A DNA stretch of 64,000 bases from Trogon surrucura (lineage: Eukaryota > Chordata > Aves > Trogoniformes > Trogonidae). Shown piece after piece: positions 13,869 through 26,400 of the stretch. Location of the stretch: positions 3,658,001-3,722,000 of the forward strand of contig CM036632.1 in NCBI GenBank assembly GCA_020746105.1, in the 5' to 3' direction. The notes beneath the pieces are model-generated. The model worked only from the letters and a program-made list of their open reading frames with translations. It was not told the origin of the DNA and made no database searches. Numbering within the stretch: the stretch's first letter is position 1; each line of letters begins with the position of its first letter. The translations under genes were made by a program, and so were the position numbers.

Positions 13869-15282
13869 AAGAATTCAAAGTACAAGTCACTTTATAAAGA
13901 AGGGAGAACAGAGTCGAAAGGCTCAGGGCTGAGTCAGTGTGTGCAGGGTTTGTGAGGGAGACTGTCTTTGGGAAATCAGTAATCCAAAGGGCTCTGCGTG
14001 TGTGCGTAAAATTATTGACTGACTGCATTACATCCACTTATCCCCCATTAAGCAGCAGGCTTCAGTTTGATCCCAAACAGCGAGGAATTAAAGTAACTCT
14101 ACGCTGCGTTTCTAGAAAGGTTTCCATCTCCGAGGAATCCAAAGTGCTTCAGCAGCCCTCCAGGGAATGCAGGACTGACATCCAGATGCTTCTGGGGCGG
14201 AGGCTGGCAGTGGGACAGGCTGCTGTGCACAGAGGTGATGGGAGGGAAACCCGTGTACTTCTGTAAAAAGCTACAGCATCTCTATTATGCAAGCAGAGTA
14301 GAAAAGGGTTGGCTTCCAAGGACACAGAATATAATTAGCCTATCTGAGAACAAGTAGTGATTCCTCCCCTGCTAAGCTTCTCTCAGTTCAGCTTCAAACA
14401 AATCATCTCTCCTCTCTGCTCTGCTGGTTGTGTCTCCTCACACAAGAACCAGACAGTTCTTGAAGTCTGCAAGGGACAAGCAGCTATAGGTCTCCATATA
14501 GTTACAGAAAATTTTCAGTGGTAGAGCTGACTTAGAAAGTTTTTGTTCCTTTCTGCCCCCACTTCAGTTTTCCACCCCCTCAGCTGTACTGATGCAACTG
14601 CTTGTGGATCTGTGGGGAAATCAGACCACAGAAACGATCTATTTCTTTTTTTAAAAAAAATCCTTCTTTGTTTTTTTTTTTTAAGATATATTCACTTGCA
14701 TCACTTCAGCAGAACAAGTTCCTTGCAGCCTCCAGTCTCAGAGAAGCACCAAGTTTGGTGAAGAGGTGGGAAGAAGCTCCCAGGGGTGAGAAGGAAAGCG
14801 AATGGAGCCTCGGGGTCCCTCCTCCAGCTCCCGTTACCCCAAGGTGCTCCACTGCGGAGCCATCGTGACGTGTTACCCTCGTGACCTCTGCAGCTCTGCC
14901 AAGCCGGCTCCATCCAGATGTCCCTGCAGCTGGCACAGGGAGACACTTACACTCTCTTGTTTCAAAGATGCTCTGCTTTGTGTCTCTGGCTTCACTGTCA
15001 TGCCCCAGCTGACTTCCAGTACGGCAAAGCCGTTTTGTAATAGATGCTGCTGAAACTGCTGCTTCTCTTGGAGCTAAAGAAGAACTGGGCAGCTCTAAAG
15101 GAAGAAGAAACTGCAGCTCCCTCCAGGGGAAACCAAGTCCAACTGAAAGCACAGGGTTTCCAGGTCATCCCTAGACCTCTAGGGCAGAACTGGGGAAAGA
15201 CCTTGAAGGGATAGATGAAACCAGAACATTCAACCTCAGCTGTGACAGCAGCTGTGGAGGTCCCAGCACCAGCATATTCATG

Positions 15283-15342
15283 TTGGGCTCGACGATCCTA
15301 AAGGGTCTTTTCCACCCTCAATGATCCCATGATTCTACACCT
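15283..15342 (+). mobile_element. CR1 LINE 3'-end fragment, sense
   Basis: The stretch carries the typical CR1 3' terminus: a TTGGGCTCGACGATCCTAAA-like segment, then GGTCTTTTCCA, then a decayed octamer tail (ATGATCCCATGATTCTA). CR1 elements are usually cut short at their 5' end, and this copy keeps only about 60 bp. No CR1 coding sequence remains. Confidence 0.75.
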
Positions 15343-16829
15343 TAGCTGCCGCCTCTCACAGCTGGAAGACTTCACTTCTGCAACAACATGTAGCGGTGGT
15401 CCTCAACTACATTGCCTCTGTGCTGCACCACTCCCCAAATCCTCCAGATGGGAGCTGGGGATTGTGATGTTTGTTGACTTGAAAAGAGCTGGTGTCCCAA
15501 TGCCAACTAGTCAAACAGGCAGCTGTCAAACTTCCCTGTACACCCCTCTGCACCCTCCAGACAGCACATCTGAGAGGCATCTTGTTTACAGGCTCGACAC
15601 TGGGTATGACTTAACCAGCTTTGACAGGGGTGATCCTATTTATAGGAGGAGCTCCTAATGCCTCTCATTCAATGTCATGTTTGGGAAAAAGTGAAAAATG
15701 AAACAGAAATGACCCCTGAGTTTCTACCTTCAGTAATGGAAATTTCAGCTGCTGACCTGGCCAGGATGGGCAGCATTGAGCCAATTTCCTCAAGGTCACC
15801 TAGAAGCTCACATCACAGTCCAACTTCCCCTCTTTGAATGTCCTTCCTACCTTGGCTTGGCACACTTGCGTTTCAGATCTGGACCCCCTGCATTTTGGAA
15901 TGCTCTCAGAAATTCAACCCAACTTCAGCTCGTTCCATAAAGATGGGCATGTGAGGAGCTGAAGGAGAGGTGCTCACAGATTACCACCCAGGAGTTTCAC
16001 AAATGCTTTGCTAAACACCCTTGAACACAGGTTCAGGCAGAGGAACATCCAACTCACTACCTTTATTCCTTCATACACACCAAAGACTTCAGCAGAGATC
16101 TGCAAACGAGTTTTGGTTTTTTTTCCCAGTGGGTTTTTCTAGCATCTCAAAGGGTGGCTGACCACCCACTTGGCCACTAGTGGCAACTCTGTCAAAGGCC
16201 TAAGATCAATCCCTGTCTGACAGGGCAGTATCTAGAACCCATCGAAGGTGCGTCGCTCCATGACAAGCCATGCCAGGAGACAGCACGTGTGCGAGGCATC
16301 TCGAGCTCCAGGCGGCTAGGATGAGTCAGAGCCAGTCGCCTTTTTCCCTGCGGTACAATTGTACCAGGCCCTGACAGCATCAGCCGGCTTTTATCACTGC
16401 TCCACATCAGAGCTGTCAGTCCTGAAGACAATGGAAGGTGTGTGGAGGGGGAGGAATTGAGCATCTCTGCGCTCCGTTGGCTTCCCAGAATGATGCCAAA
16501 GTGGCGAGCAAAGAGTTTTTGATTAGCAGCCTGCTGCCGCAAGAGGATTAGCAAGGACGTCAGTGACTGTGGCAGCACTGAAATTAAAAAGCAATACTTC
16601 TTGAGCTTCCTCCGCTACTGTTTTGTGGGGAAGAGCTTGACAGACGGTGATGAGAGCTCTGGAGGGCACATAGTTCCTGGAAGGCTCACCTGTGCTTGTG
16701 GCCCCATGGATGAAGAGCACCTGTCTTCAGATCTACTGGCTCCAGTGCAGTCTGCAAAGGATTCAAGTCACCTCCTCAGCGCAAACCTGCTTCGAACTTT
16801 TCAAACTCACGTGTTGCTGTGCCAGTGAC
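15343..16829. other. Gene-free stretch with AP-1-like and CpG patch
   Basis: I see no gene here. The part around 16230-16340 is locally rich in CpG (about nine in 120 bp) and contains a TGAGTCA AP-1-type heptamer at 16322-16328. This suggests a possible regulatory element, but the sequence gives no direct proof. Confidence 0.5.
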
Positions 16830-16950
16830 AATCACAGAATCACAGAATGTTAGAGGTTGGAAGGGACCTCAAAGATCATCTAGTCCAACCCCCCTGCCAG
16901 AGCAGGACCACCTACAGCAGATCGCACAGGAACATGTCCAGGCGGGAATG
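16830..16950 (-). mobile_element. CR1 LINE 3'-end fragment, antisense
   Basis: The + strand begins with two ACAGAATC-type octamers, followed by a GTTGGAAGGGACCTCAAAGA segment and ATCATCTAGTCCAACCCCCC. This is the reverse complement of a CR1 3' end. The element is therefore inserted on the minus strand with its tail at 16830. It is truncated after about 120 bp. Its octamers and following segment closely match the copy at 21545, so both probably come from the same CR1 subfamily. Confidence 0.9.
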
Positions 16951-19199
16951 GACAATGAAAGAGAAGCAAAAGACCCTTGAAAAGTAAAGTTCAGGGGCAT
17001 TGAGTGAACAAACAGAAACCCTCAAGTGAACGAAAAGAACAAATCTTGCAAGCTGAGTTCCCTGCCAAGGAGGGGGCTGTTTGTGCCTCCTTCAGGCATA
17101 TCACGGAGTCTCCCGTCCCCCAGGCTTACTGGGAAGATCACCCACGTGGATTCTCAAACCGCCCCTCGCGTGCGTTGTCCCGTGCCTCTCCCTCGAGCTC
17201 GGGGGTAGCTTCCTGTGAACGCCCACGGCGTGATTCGTTCTTTCCCTGCACATCTCTGGCGAGGTGCCGACAGGAAGGCTGACAGCAGCTAGGCAGCCGG
17301 TGGGCAATGCCCAGAGTCTGTCTGCCCATAAGCTCTGCCTTGTTTCATTGCTTCTCAGCCGACTTGTACCTGCCTGGTGTTCCCATCTTCCACTTAGACA
17401 CCGAAATCTCTCCAGCACAGAAATCACCTTTTATGTATTCGTAAAGCACAGACCACTAGGACTTTGATGCCATCTAGACACCGTGTTTATCCTCCTAAAA
17501 CCAGAGGTAGGGCAAGTGCTGGCTCGTTGGTTATTTTCTAGATACAAAAGTTAGGTTCAGTGAAGGGTAAATGATTTGGTGAAGGTACGGGGAAATGTGC
17601 AAATGCTGTCAGAACAGGGTCTGTTTCTCCTAGATCTCAAACCAATACATGATGCACAAGTCCATCTTTCTCTCCAAAAAGGACTTAGAACAAGTCTGTT
17701 TCCTGTGAAGTGCTGAGGCATTATGTAAAATAAATTGGCTTGGTCTGCACAGGGCCAGGGACAATGGATTTCTAAATTAAACCTTTCTAAATGGAAATGG
17801 TAAGACAGGTGCGAGAGAAGATATCTACAGGCTGGAAAGCTTAATCAGAAAGGAAAGTTGCTGAATGGGCTAGACACGGTAATTTTAGCAAGAATCGTGT
17901 AGTGGTGTCGCAAAACAGCAACAAAATGGCTGTTGTTTTACCATCCCATGAATCCTGCTCTGCCCATGCTACAGAAGTCCTCAGGCACCACGTCACTATG
18001 TTACCATGGGCTGCTGTGGTGACGGGAGTGGCCACTTGTCCCAGGGCCCTGTACGGTCCCAGCCTGTGACTTTCCATCCATCCCCAAAGGTAAAACGCCC
18101 TGTGATGGCTGAGTGGCATTTCATCTCCACAGTATTCCTCTGGAAGTGACACATGGGGGAAAGAACACATTCAGCACCAGGACAAAAGCTACAAAATAAG
18201 CGGAAAGGGAGGAAGTTTAAAAATTAATCAGAGCTCGAAGTGCTGTCAAGTTTCTCTTCCTTCCCCACGCAGACCCACAGGCATCATCAAAGATTAGAAC
18301 TGATAGAGTGACTGGGTCAGGGCGGAGAAGATGTAATAATAATGCAGTTTTCCAGTAACTGGCACAGAATAAGAAAAATCGTAGTGCCCAGCATCCTGTG
18401 CAGTGAACAGGTACCTTGTGTCCATCGTGTGCTGTGCTGGACCAGGCTAGCTCGACAAAAAAAAATCCCAGCACAGGACAGTCAGAATGCAGGTTTGACT
18501 CCCTTTGATAGGATCCTCCAAAGCCAAACCTGATCAGCTTTCAGAGCCTGGCGTGAGACTCTCCTAGAAGACAATTTCCAGATCTTTTCCTCCACTCCCC
18601 CTCCTCTGTAGCTCATTCCTGTTCCCTTGCTATGAAAAGTTTGGTTGTCTTTTTCCTTTTTCTGACTGCATCTTTCAACGGCAGTTAGCTGCCATGGTGA
18701 TAGAAGTTACAGAAATTAGTAAGAAGAAGAGTCATAATTAAGAATTGACTGACAGTCCCATCTGACCTGAGACAGTAGCTGAAAGCTGCCTCCCACTTCA
18801 ATCTGCTTGCCACAAAACAGCCAGGAACACGCAGATTTGCTAGCCAAGGTGGTTTGGACGTTCCTACAGTGGCTGTCCTCAGCTGATTTGGTGCTCAGAG
18901 CACCGGTGAGGATGTGTCACCATTGCCCTCTTCTGGATCGGGAACCAGGTCCGCTCCAAAGCTTGGGAGATGTCACCGTCTAGTGATGGCAACACGTGGT
19001 GACTCCAAGGGGGCTGTTCCATAGGCGGCCACTGGCACCTCATGCAGGTGCTTTAAACTATTTCATTGCAAGGACTCCAAGTTCTTCTGCATTTCTCCTT
19101 CCAGCACGGTGACTACACTGCAGCGCAGATTTACAGCAGACAGCAGATTGAAATGGATGGAGAAAGGAGAAAAACCTTTCTGCTAAATATATGGCTAAT
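16951..19199. other. Gene-free stretch with orphan CpG islet
   Basis: No gene is recognised. The segment 17101-17275 contains about 16 CpG in 175 bp, far above its surroundings, and includes a CACGTG E-box at 17143-17148. It is not attached to any gene start that I can identify. The rest is ordinary unique sequence. Confidence 0.5.
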
Positions 19200-19415
19200 T
19201 CAAGATCTTTGTGAGTGTGTAGCACTGCTAGCCAGAAGTCTGGTGATTCTAAAACTCCTGGGAACAGGGGGTTTTCAGGTTCAAATGAAAGGAGATGTAC
19301 AGTTAAGCTGAGGAACTCCTTGCCACAGGGTGTTGAAGAGGCTAAAAATGCAAATGAACTGATGGGGAATCTGGAAAAGTTTGCTGAAGAGAAGTCCACT
19401 GAGGGTTACTAATTG
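19200..19415 (+). mobile_element. Old, diverged CR1-like LINE remnant
   Basis: The text around 19308-19412 reads like the 3' part of an ancient amniote CR1: GGAACTCCTTGCCACAGGGT, then 'GTTGAAGAGGCTAAAAATGC', then a 'GAAGTCCACTGAGGGTTACT' end. It lacks the young octamer tail and is strongly diverged, so this is an old insertion. The 5' boundary is uncertain. No reverse transcriptase reading frame is left. Confidence 0.5.
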
Positions 19416-21544
19416 CACTGAACTTCTAAGCATTTATATAAGTTATATTTCCAAATGAAATACATATTTATGGAACAAAAGTCTTCCTTGTCCTTCCTAG
19501 GCACGCTCTTTGGGACTATATATAAGACATGATACTGAATCAGCCCTTTGCTGACCCAGTATAAGCACACTTCTGTTGTTATGAATATGGAAAAGCACAC
19601 AGATCTAATGAGGGGTCAGGTCCTCAGCTTCTGCCTCAAGGCTTTATTCAACTTGAGACAGTCTGGGCCTCAGTAATTGCTTAGCGACACACTTGGGGCC
19701 TGGCCCACCATCAAGCTCTTGAGATCTGGTGTTTTCATAATGCACAAAATTATGCAGAAACTGCACTGTTTTATATGGAGAAGAAAATTAGCCAGACTCC
19801 ACGAGGCACATTACTTATGGACTGAGCAAGGCAATTTTTCACACTCAGCTGGAAAGCATTTCTCCACTTGTCTGTCTGCTGGAGTACGTGCGATATGGTA
19901 ACACGGAGCACCAAACCTAACTGACACGGGAAATTATGGGGCTGCTGTCAGCATCCAAGGACTGAAAACAGGCAGCAAATAGGAAACTGGTGAGCAGCTT
20001 GACCCAGCTCTGTAATGGACTTCAGAGTCAAGAGCAGGTTGATGACAGCTGTTAAACTCTTCTAGCACAGCTCAACCTTCCTCTCTGCTCTGCCTGTGTT
20101 CCCCACTGTTTGAATAAACTATCTCCCAAACAGGGAAAAAATGGGAGTGGACATCTCTCCTTTCACCCAGCACAGGGAAAAGGAAAGATGGGGGTATGAT
20201 GAGCTCCCGATAGCAGGGCAGAAGTAGGAAGAACGACGGATGAGGGAGGCAGGGCATGCACGGAGTGCCTGGCACATGAAAGGAGAATGGTGGACCCTGG
20301 CTGAATCAGGACTAGTGGGGACATAGTAGGAGAGGACATACACCCCTGAGCCAAGGATATAGGGGAAAGGATGACACACAGACCTCTTGATTCAAAGGAT
20401 GGATCAGAGGGATGTAGGGTGTCTCTGATATCGATCTGGTAGGCTGGGACTACGCAGAAATGTAAGAAAGGAAAGCAAAGTACCCCTAATCCAATACAGT
20501 CAGTCCTAGAAGGAAGCCCTAAGTCTGGACAGCGGGACAGAAGGGACAAACCCACAGCTGAAGCATCTCAACATCATCTCCAACTGATGTCTTCCAAATG
20601 TAGACTTGTAGAGGTCTAGAGAAGAGCCTGTGAGATGGAGCTGTTCTCTGTCATTTGTCAAGGGTGATAAATGGGGTACAGTACAAATAACACACAACAT
20701 ACATTAAAGATCTTATTTAGGGTCTGGGCAATAGACTGCCTGGCAGATAGGTCTAAAAGTCAGGATTTCTGGCTGCTCTTTAAACTTTGGCACATGCAAA
20801 TTTACATTGGACAAAAGACACACCGTGTTCCAGTTCCCTGCTTTGCATCAAGTGCAACAGTCATCACCTGCCCTAGCAAAACAGCATTCTCCATTCATGT
20901 TTGCAGAGCTCCTGGATAGCAGAAGCCGTGCAAGTGCAGAGCATTATGTCTTCAGCATCCTGCAAGAGCAACATTTAACCTCCCTTCAAATCCGGTGGCA
21001 GGTCACAGCGATTGGCGGGTCTCGCATGTGTGTGACTGTGAGTCACCCGGTATTACCGATCTTCGTATTAATCTATTGTTGTAAATGACTTGGAGCTGCC
21101 TACAGACAATCCTTCAGAATACAGAACAATGGAGAACCTGCACATCTGAAGAAAGCCTCCTCTGCATGGCAACTTATTGCCATCGTAACCAGCATAAACA
21201 AGAGCAATTAAGACAATTTCAGAGCATCACCTCCTCCCTCTGGGGTCTTAATGAGAGCACGCTCAGAAGGGGGCTGGAGCAGAAGCAAGCAAGGGCTGGG
21301 AGTTGGCTTGTGTGGGAAAAGAAGGGTTGGAGAGTTACAGATCCAGAGGATTGCTTCCTCTCCACCCCATAGCATAATGCAGAGGGGGAGAGATTCAACT
21401 CTGTGGTAGATAGAAAAGGCTCAGAGTAGCAGAGCTTTTCCTGCTGCCGAACCCTCTCACCAGGTGTCAGAGCCCTGCAGAAGTTTTTCCTGACCCAAGT
21501 AACTAGAAGCCACTAGAATGGGAGAGTGCCACAGGCATCACACG
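19416..21544. other. Gene-free stretch, no notable structure
   Basis: I saw no exon with good splice sites and no RNA gene or repeat array in this interval. Open frames near 20163-20555 on the minus strand lack family similarity and are best treated as chance. Confidence 0.5.
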
Positions 21545-21735
21545 GAATCACAGAATCACAGAATGTTAGAGGTTAGAAGGGACCTTAAAAATCATTTAGT
21601 CCAACCCCCCTGCCGGAGCAGGATCACCTACAGTAGAGTGCACAGGAATGCATCCAGGTGGGTTTTGAACGTCTCCAAAGAAGGAGATTCCACAACCTCC
21701 CTGGGCAGCCTGTTCCCCAGCAGTATAACCAGGTT
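21545..21735 (-). mobile_element. CR1 LINE 3'-end fragment, antisense
   Basis: Two ACAGAATC octamers precede a diverged GGAAGGGACCTTAAAAATCA stretch, followed by the internal CR1 motif CCACAACCTCCCTGGGCAGC and CTGTTCC near 21690-21720. The element lies on the minus strand and is longer than the copy at 16830. It loses similarity after about 21735. Confidence 0.9.
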
Positions 21736-22584
21736 CGGAGCCATAGCTCTCAGTAGAAAACAGGGTTGGGTTGGACCAATGGCCTTTTAGAAGCAAGGTG
21801 TTAAGGAAGAAGCTCTTCAGAAAATAAAGACAAGCCTCAACACACCCTTGTGGGATCAGTGTATAGGTTGTTTGAGCATGCTCCTTGAAGCTTTCCTATA
21901 TGCTAGTGATCTATGAGCATCCAGATGACTGAAAGGCTGTTTGTGGGTGGCTACGCCGTGAGGAGAGAAGGAAAATTCGGAAGCTCTGTGAGGAAACTGC
22001 TGGGAGATGAGAGCGGCTGACCTGTATAAATGCTCTGGGGAAGGAAAGGAGACTGCTCGTTCCAGCTTGGTGATGATGTCTCTTCTTTTGGGCAATCTGT
22101 CCCCTTGCAATAGAGACGAAATGGATAGGGCTAATAGAGCGGAGCTTTTGTTAAGGTTTTGACATGATCTAATACTGCAGGAATTATAGGATTTTCAACT
22201 GACTTTTCTCAGAATTGAGGCAGAAGTCAGAAACTAGGTTCCTGCATTGTCATGGTGTATAAATAGCCCTGGTGAGAGCGTAACAGGAGCTCAGTTAGGT
22301 TTTACCCAGTAGAGCAAATAATCTATCATGGACTCAAATATTTTGAGGCCAGATAGGACTACCCATCTGGTCTGATACCCTGTATATAAAAAGCCATAGG
22401 ATTTTATCCAGCTACTCGTGCAACCAGCTCACTAGCTTCTCTTTAATGTGTGTGGAATGACAGCTACCCACGCCTCAGGTGGACCACAAAATTCACCCTA
22501 GAGCCAAAATGGTTCTTTCCATTCTCTGCAAAGACAATCCTTTCCTTTTAACTTGAAATTTGCTATCAGAGATTTGATTGTCTG

Positions 22585-22630
22585 CTAAAAAAAAAAAAAA
22601 GAAAAAAGAAAGAAAAAAAAGAATAAAAGT
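22585..22630. repeat. Poly-A / GAAA simple repeat
   Basis: A run of 14 A is followed by GAAAA, GAAA and further A-rich units. It is a simple purine repeat, possibly a degenerate retroposon tail, but no retroposon body is visible next to it. Confidence 0.75.
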
Positions 22631-23389
22631 GGCACATTAACTTTCAGAGAGAAGAGAGGAGCTAAATCTGAGACCTCTTATCTGAATCTTCTCGATGCCT
22701 AAGTGCTGGATAATTAGAATTGCTGTCTGAGCCAAGAACGCTGTTTTGCTCAGATGTTGCTAACCTCATAATATAGTCTTCTTTCTGCTTTTCAAGCACA
22801 ACAGAACCCTGGTTCTAAGATCTCGGAAGATACACGAAATCTGACCTTCAATGGGGAGATGTCCTACAGAAACTTCCTATGAATCAGCAGGAGGTTAGTG
22901 CTTTGCAAAGTGAGAAGCCCAGCTCTCCCTTAGCTATGTCTTTCGACATCCGTGGCTCAAAGCTTCTCAGCCACATGACTTCCTATAACCGGGTGGGAGA
23001 ATTGGTTCTATTCTAGCTCAAACCAGGACAGGAGGGATGTGTGAAATAGTCACACTGTTGTTAACAGCAGTTTGGGGGCTACCTGCTGTGGTCTTCCTCG
23101 TGTTGCGCCGGTTCTGGATGCATCAGAGTTGGTAAGTGGGCAGAACTGGGGGTCCACCTGCAGAAACATACATGAGCGCATAAAAAGGAATAACCATTAG
23201 CAGTCGCTGATATTTAACACAAGACAGATTCCCCCCCCGGGATATCTTGTTTAGGAGGGGAACTAGTGAGGACTCAGCAGTTCTGAACATCAGCTTACAT
23301 ATTTAGGAACCTCATGTCAAACGCCTTCTGAAAAATAGCAAAAAGGCCATCCGGCAGAGAAAAATGGGGAGACGTGAACAGCTGAATCT

Positions 23390-23490
23390 GTTCTCTACCA
23401 CTGACTCACCAAGGGACGTGGAGCGAGTCACCTTATTTCTCCACGATTCAAATGCTCCCTTGAAAAATGAGGCCAACAGAAAAGCAGGTA
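23390..23490 (-). repeat. Ancient MIR-like SINE core remnant
   Basis: The order of short motifs (CTACCACTGACTCACCAAGG, then GAGTCACCTTATTTCTCCAC, then AAAAATGAGGCC) resembles the conserved core of old tetrapod MIR/CORE-SINEs, which read 'gtcacttaacctctctg ... aaaatgagg'. It is strongly diverged and the edges are uncertain. It lies in the opposite orientation to the similar remnant at 60405. Confidence 0.4.
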
Positions 23491-26400
23491 CAGCGTTTTC
23501 TGCAGCGCCCTGGTTTGTACCTGCTGATGTGTGCGTCTGGGTGGGCTGGGTTGCACAGGTGTTTTCAGTTCAGAAGAAAAGCCTGCAGAGAGACCCGAGT
23601 GTTTGTTAACCCACATTTTAGAGGGTTCTGACATCTGGAAGGGCAGAGCAGAATCATTATTGTTAGGATGATGACCACTGTTCCGCTTATTAAGAGGACA
23701 TTAAAAATAGGAAGTGGTTATAATTATCATTTTGGACACCATTCCAGTGGAATCATTCTCAACACATTGCCAGGATTATAACGTAATAGCGAAGTGAATG
23801 TCATCTTGAAATCCTTTTTTTTCACTGCAGCCTGAGTGTGAGCCACTAAGAACCCTGCTATCTCCTTCCCTGACATCCAGCCCTGCGTTTCCCAATGTGG
23901 CTAGCTCCCTCTTTCTGAGGTCCATTGTCACATTAACAAAGGCAGCCAAGAGGTATTGTTAACATCCAAATGACTGAAGACGACACAGAAAAAAAAAAAA
24001 ATCCAGCTTCTCTAGAGGTGAAAAAAATCAGCTTGCACCATTCCTGAGGGGAAGAGAAGAATCTCCTACATAAAGATTTATCACCATCCCTGTCTCCTGC
24101 TCTAAGGCAAAGTGCTGTTGCCCGTTCCAAGCTCACTAGTTTTGCTCACACAAGGAGCGGAGAACCTGCCTTCGGAAACTGCTAACCTTTTTCCTGCATG
24201 GAAAACCAAACGAACGCACTTTGTTTGGGAAGGGCTTGTGCTGGGATTCACGATAAGCCATCGTCAATGTGACAGACCTTGTTATTGACTTGGAGCCAAA
24301 TCTTGAGGTCCTTGCCTGAAGGATCAGAAGGATTTGACCCCAGGACTGTTATTAGCCTTGACATCACCAGTTCCTGACATGAGATAGTTTTCCAGTGAAC
24401 TTGCTTGAGAATGTTTAGAAATGTCAAGTGGCCGAGCCACGAGGACACGAGAACGAGAAGGTGTCAAATTCGCCCAATTGAACGGGAGAATTTCAGTCCT
24501 CCCCCTCGCTCCCGCTGGCGCTGACAACGTGCGTCAGGGTTACACTGCGTTATCGGACCTCCTCTCAGCCCAGGCATCCTTTGTCAGCGCAGTCCACGTG
24601 TGAGATCCCCGCTCAGCGAGAGCAATGGGACCCCTGCAAAGACTCAGAGATCCACAGAAACACTTTTTTGACATTATTTGTATTGTAGCGGATGAAGATT
24701 GTCACCAAAGGGAGGATGGAAGCTGCATGAGCTGGACAGGAGCCTGCAAGCTCTGCTTGTGATGTGGTAGCTTTTTGCCAAAGGATGCCTGGTGTCACGT
24801 CACACTAAGTGACAGCTTTGAGTGGGGAAGGAGAAGGGCAGAGGAGACTAAAAAAGCCAGATAGCAGGAAGCAGTGATGCACTGCACTCGAGGTGCAGCG
24901 ATCCCCGTACGTTTACTCTTTATTTCATAGAGGCAAGACTTCTGTGTTTGACCTCCAGCGGAGGAAGGGCTGTGTGTTAGTTAAAACCTCTGGCCAAACA
25001 CTTTTCCTACGCTGGGAACAGCCACTGCACTCTCTGTAATACTTGCAGACCAACTCAACTCACCACGGTTTAAACTAAACTTCTTAACAAACCTTTCCAA
25101 CCCCTGTTTTCTCCACTGTGTTCAATGCTGCCGACTTCCCTTGAGTACATACAGTAGATCTTACCCCTGTGCTTATAGACTCAAGTCACCATTCTGGTCG
25201 CTGACACTACTTGGGGTCCAACACGATCTACCATTCATGTCTCCAAAAGACACCATCAAGACGTCATTATCCAGTGATACTCATGTTGTTTCATGCAGCT
25301 AAAATCAGTTCCACCAACAAAACGATAAGGGGTCAGAATCCATATCGATTATATATTCAGCCATCTATCTTACCATCTCTCCACAATTTCCGCAATCCTT
25401 GAGAGCACCACTTGTTAGTGTCCTGCAGGAACTCATCCAAAATGCTATAAGAGCCCTAAATTAATCATGGAAGATTCACCTTCCATTCCATCAGGGAAAA
25501 CAAAAGCCTGAAATTCAAGGGGAGGGCTGAAATCTACTCGGCTGATTGGCTGGAGGATGCCTTCTCGCCTACACGTCCTGCTCGGTAACATTTCCAAATA
25601 TTTTTGAGCAAGCTGAAAACAATTGTGTTGGAGGGGCAGAGAGGGCCTGCTAATACCCTATCGGTTTCACATTCTTAGGAGAGTTCCCAGCCCACCGATC
25701 TGCCGTCCTATATCAGGCAACGAGCCTTCAGCTGGAAACTTTACCCTGGCTCTACCTATTGTCCAATGTTTTCCTTCCTGCCAGATGACTGGAATTGCAC
25801 TAGTTGTTAATTTTACACCTGCTGTTTGTGAATATCCCTGGGTGACCTTTCCAACAGCCAGCACGGGGGATTTCTCAGCGGAGAGATGCGCATACACGCA
25901 TGCAGGAGCAGATAGAAAGAGGACAGGAAGGGGCCTCCCGATGAATGATGAGGGATTAAAATAGTTCTTGCTGGGGCCATAGTGGGATATTGGACAGCAG
26001 GAATGATGAAGCGGATGTTTAAAACAGAGCTGAAGTGTTGATCTCTGCACAGAGAGCATAATAGTGTCATCAGATCCCTTCCTCTTTCTGTCTCTCTCCT
26101 TGTGACCAGTTGGCTGAGCGATGCCACCCCTAGAGCTTACAAAAGAAGGATGTCTCTGCGAGATGCTGAAGTCTGGAAAGTCTGAAAACTTTTTTGTTTG
26201 GGAATCTGAAAGCAGTATCTGTCCTACGGAACCATTCATCTCTTCCTTACCTCGATGTAACTGACCTTAATGACATCTCTGGAAGGTATTAATTGCTCCA
26301 GGAGGGACGTGTCAGTACAGCATGAACAGGAAAAGCCATTGGCTTCACAGTCCTGAATTCTAGCTGGTCTGAGGAAGTCACAGGTGCTCAGATATCACTG

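Larger units (their letters stand above)
1..15282. other. Gene-free stretch, left part
   Basis: I found no convincing exon, RNA gene or intact mobile element here. Open frames occur on both strands, but none resembles a known family or sits between good splice sites with consistent phase. Visible local structure includes an A/G-rich purine tract near 4317-4352, a TA-rich run near 12577-12600, a short tandem array plus G-run at 13811-13868, and T/A homopolymers near 14644-14684. A small CpG-rich patch lies near 2690-2740. It may be intergenic, a long intron or a lncRNA locus; the sequence alone does not decide. Confidence 0.6.

Noticed and set aside
25667-26239. 190-aa open frame on the minus strand
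   Set aside because: No recognised domain, no CpG or promoter signal at its start, no splice context; chance open frame is the simplest explanation.
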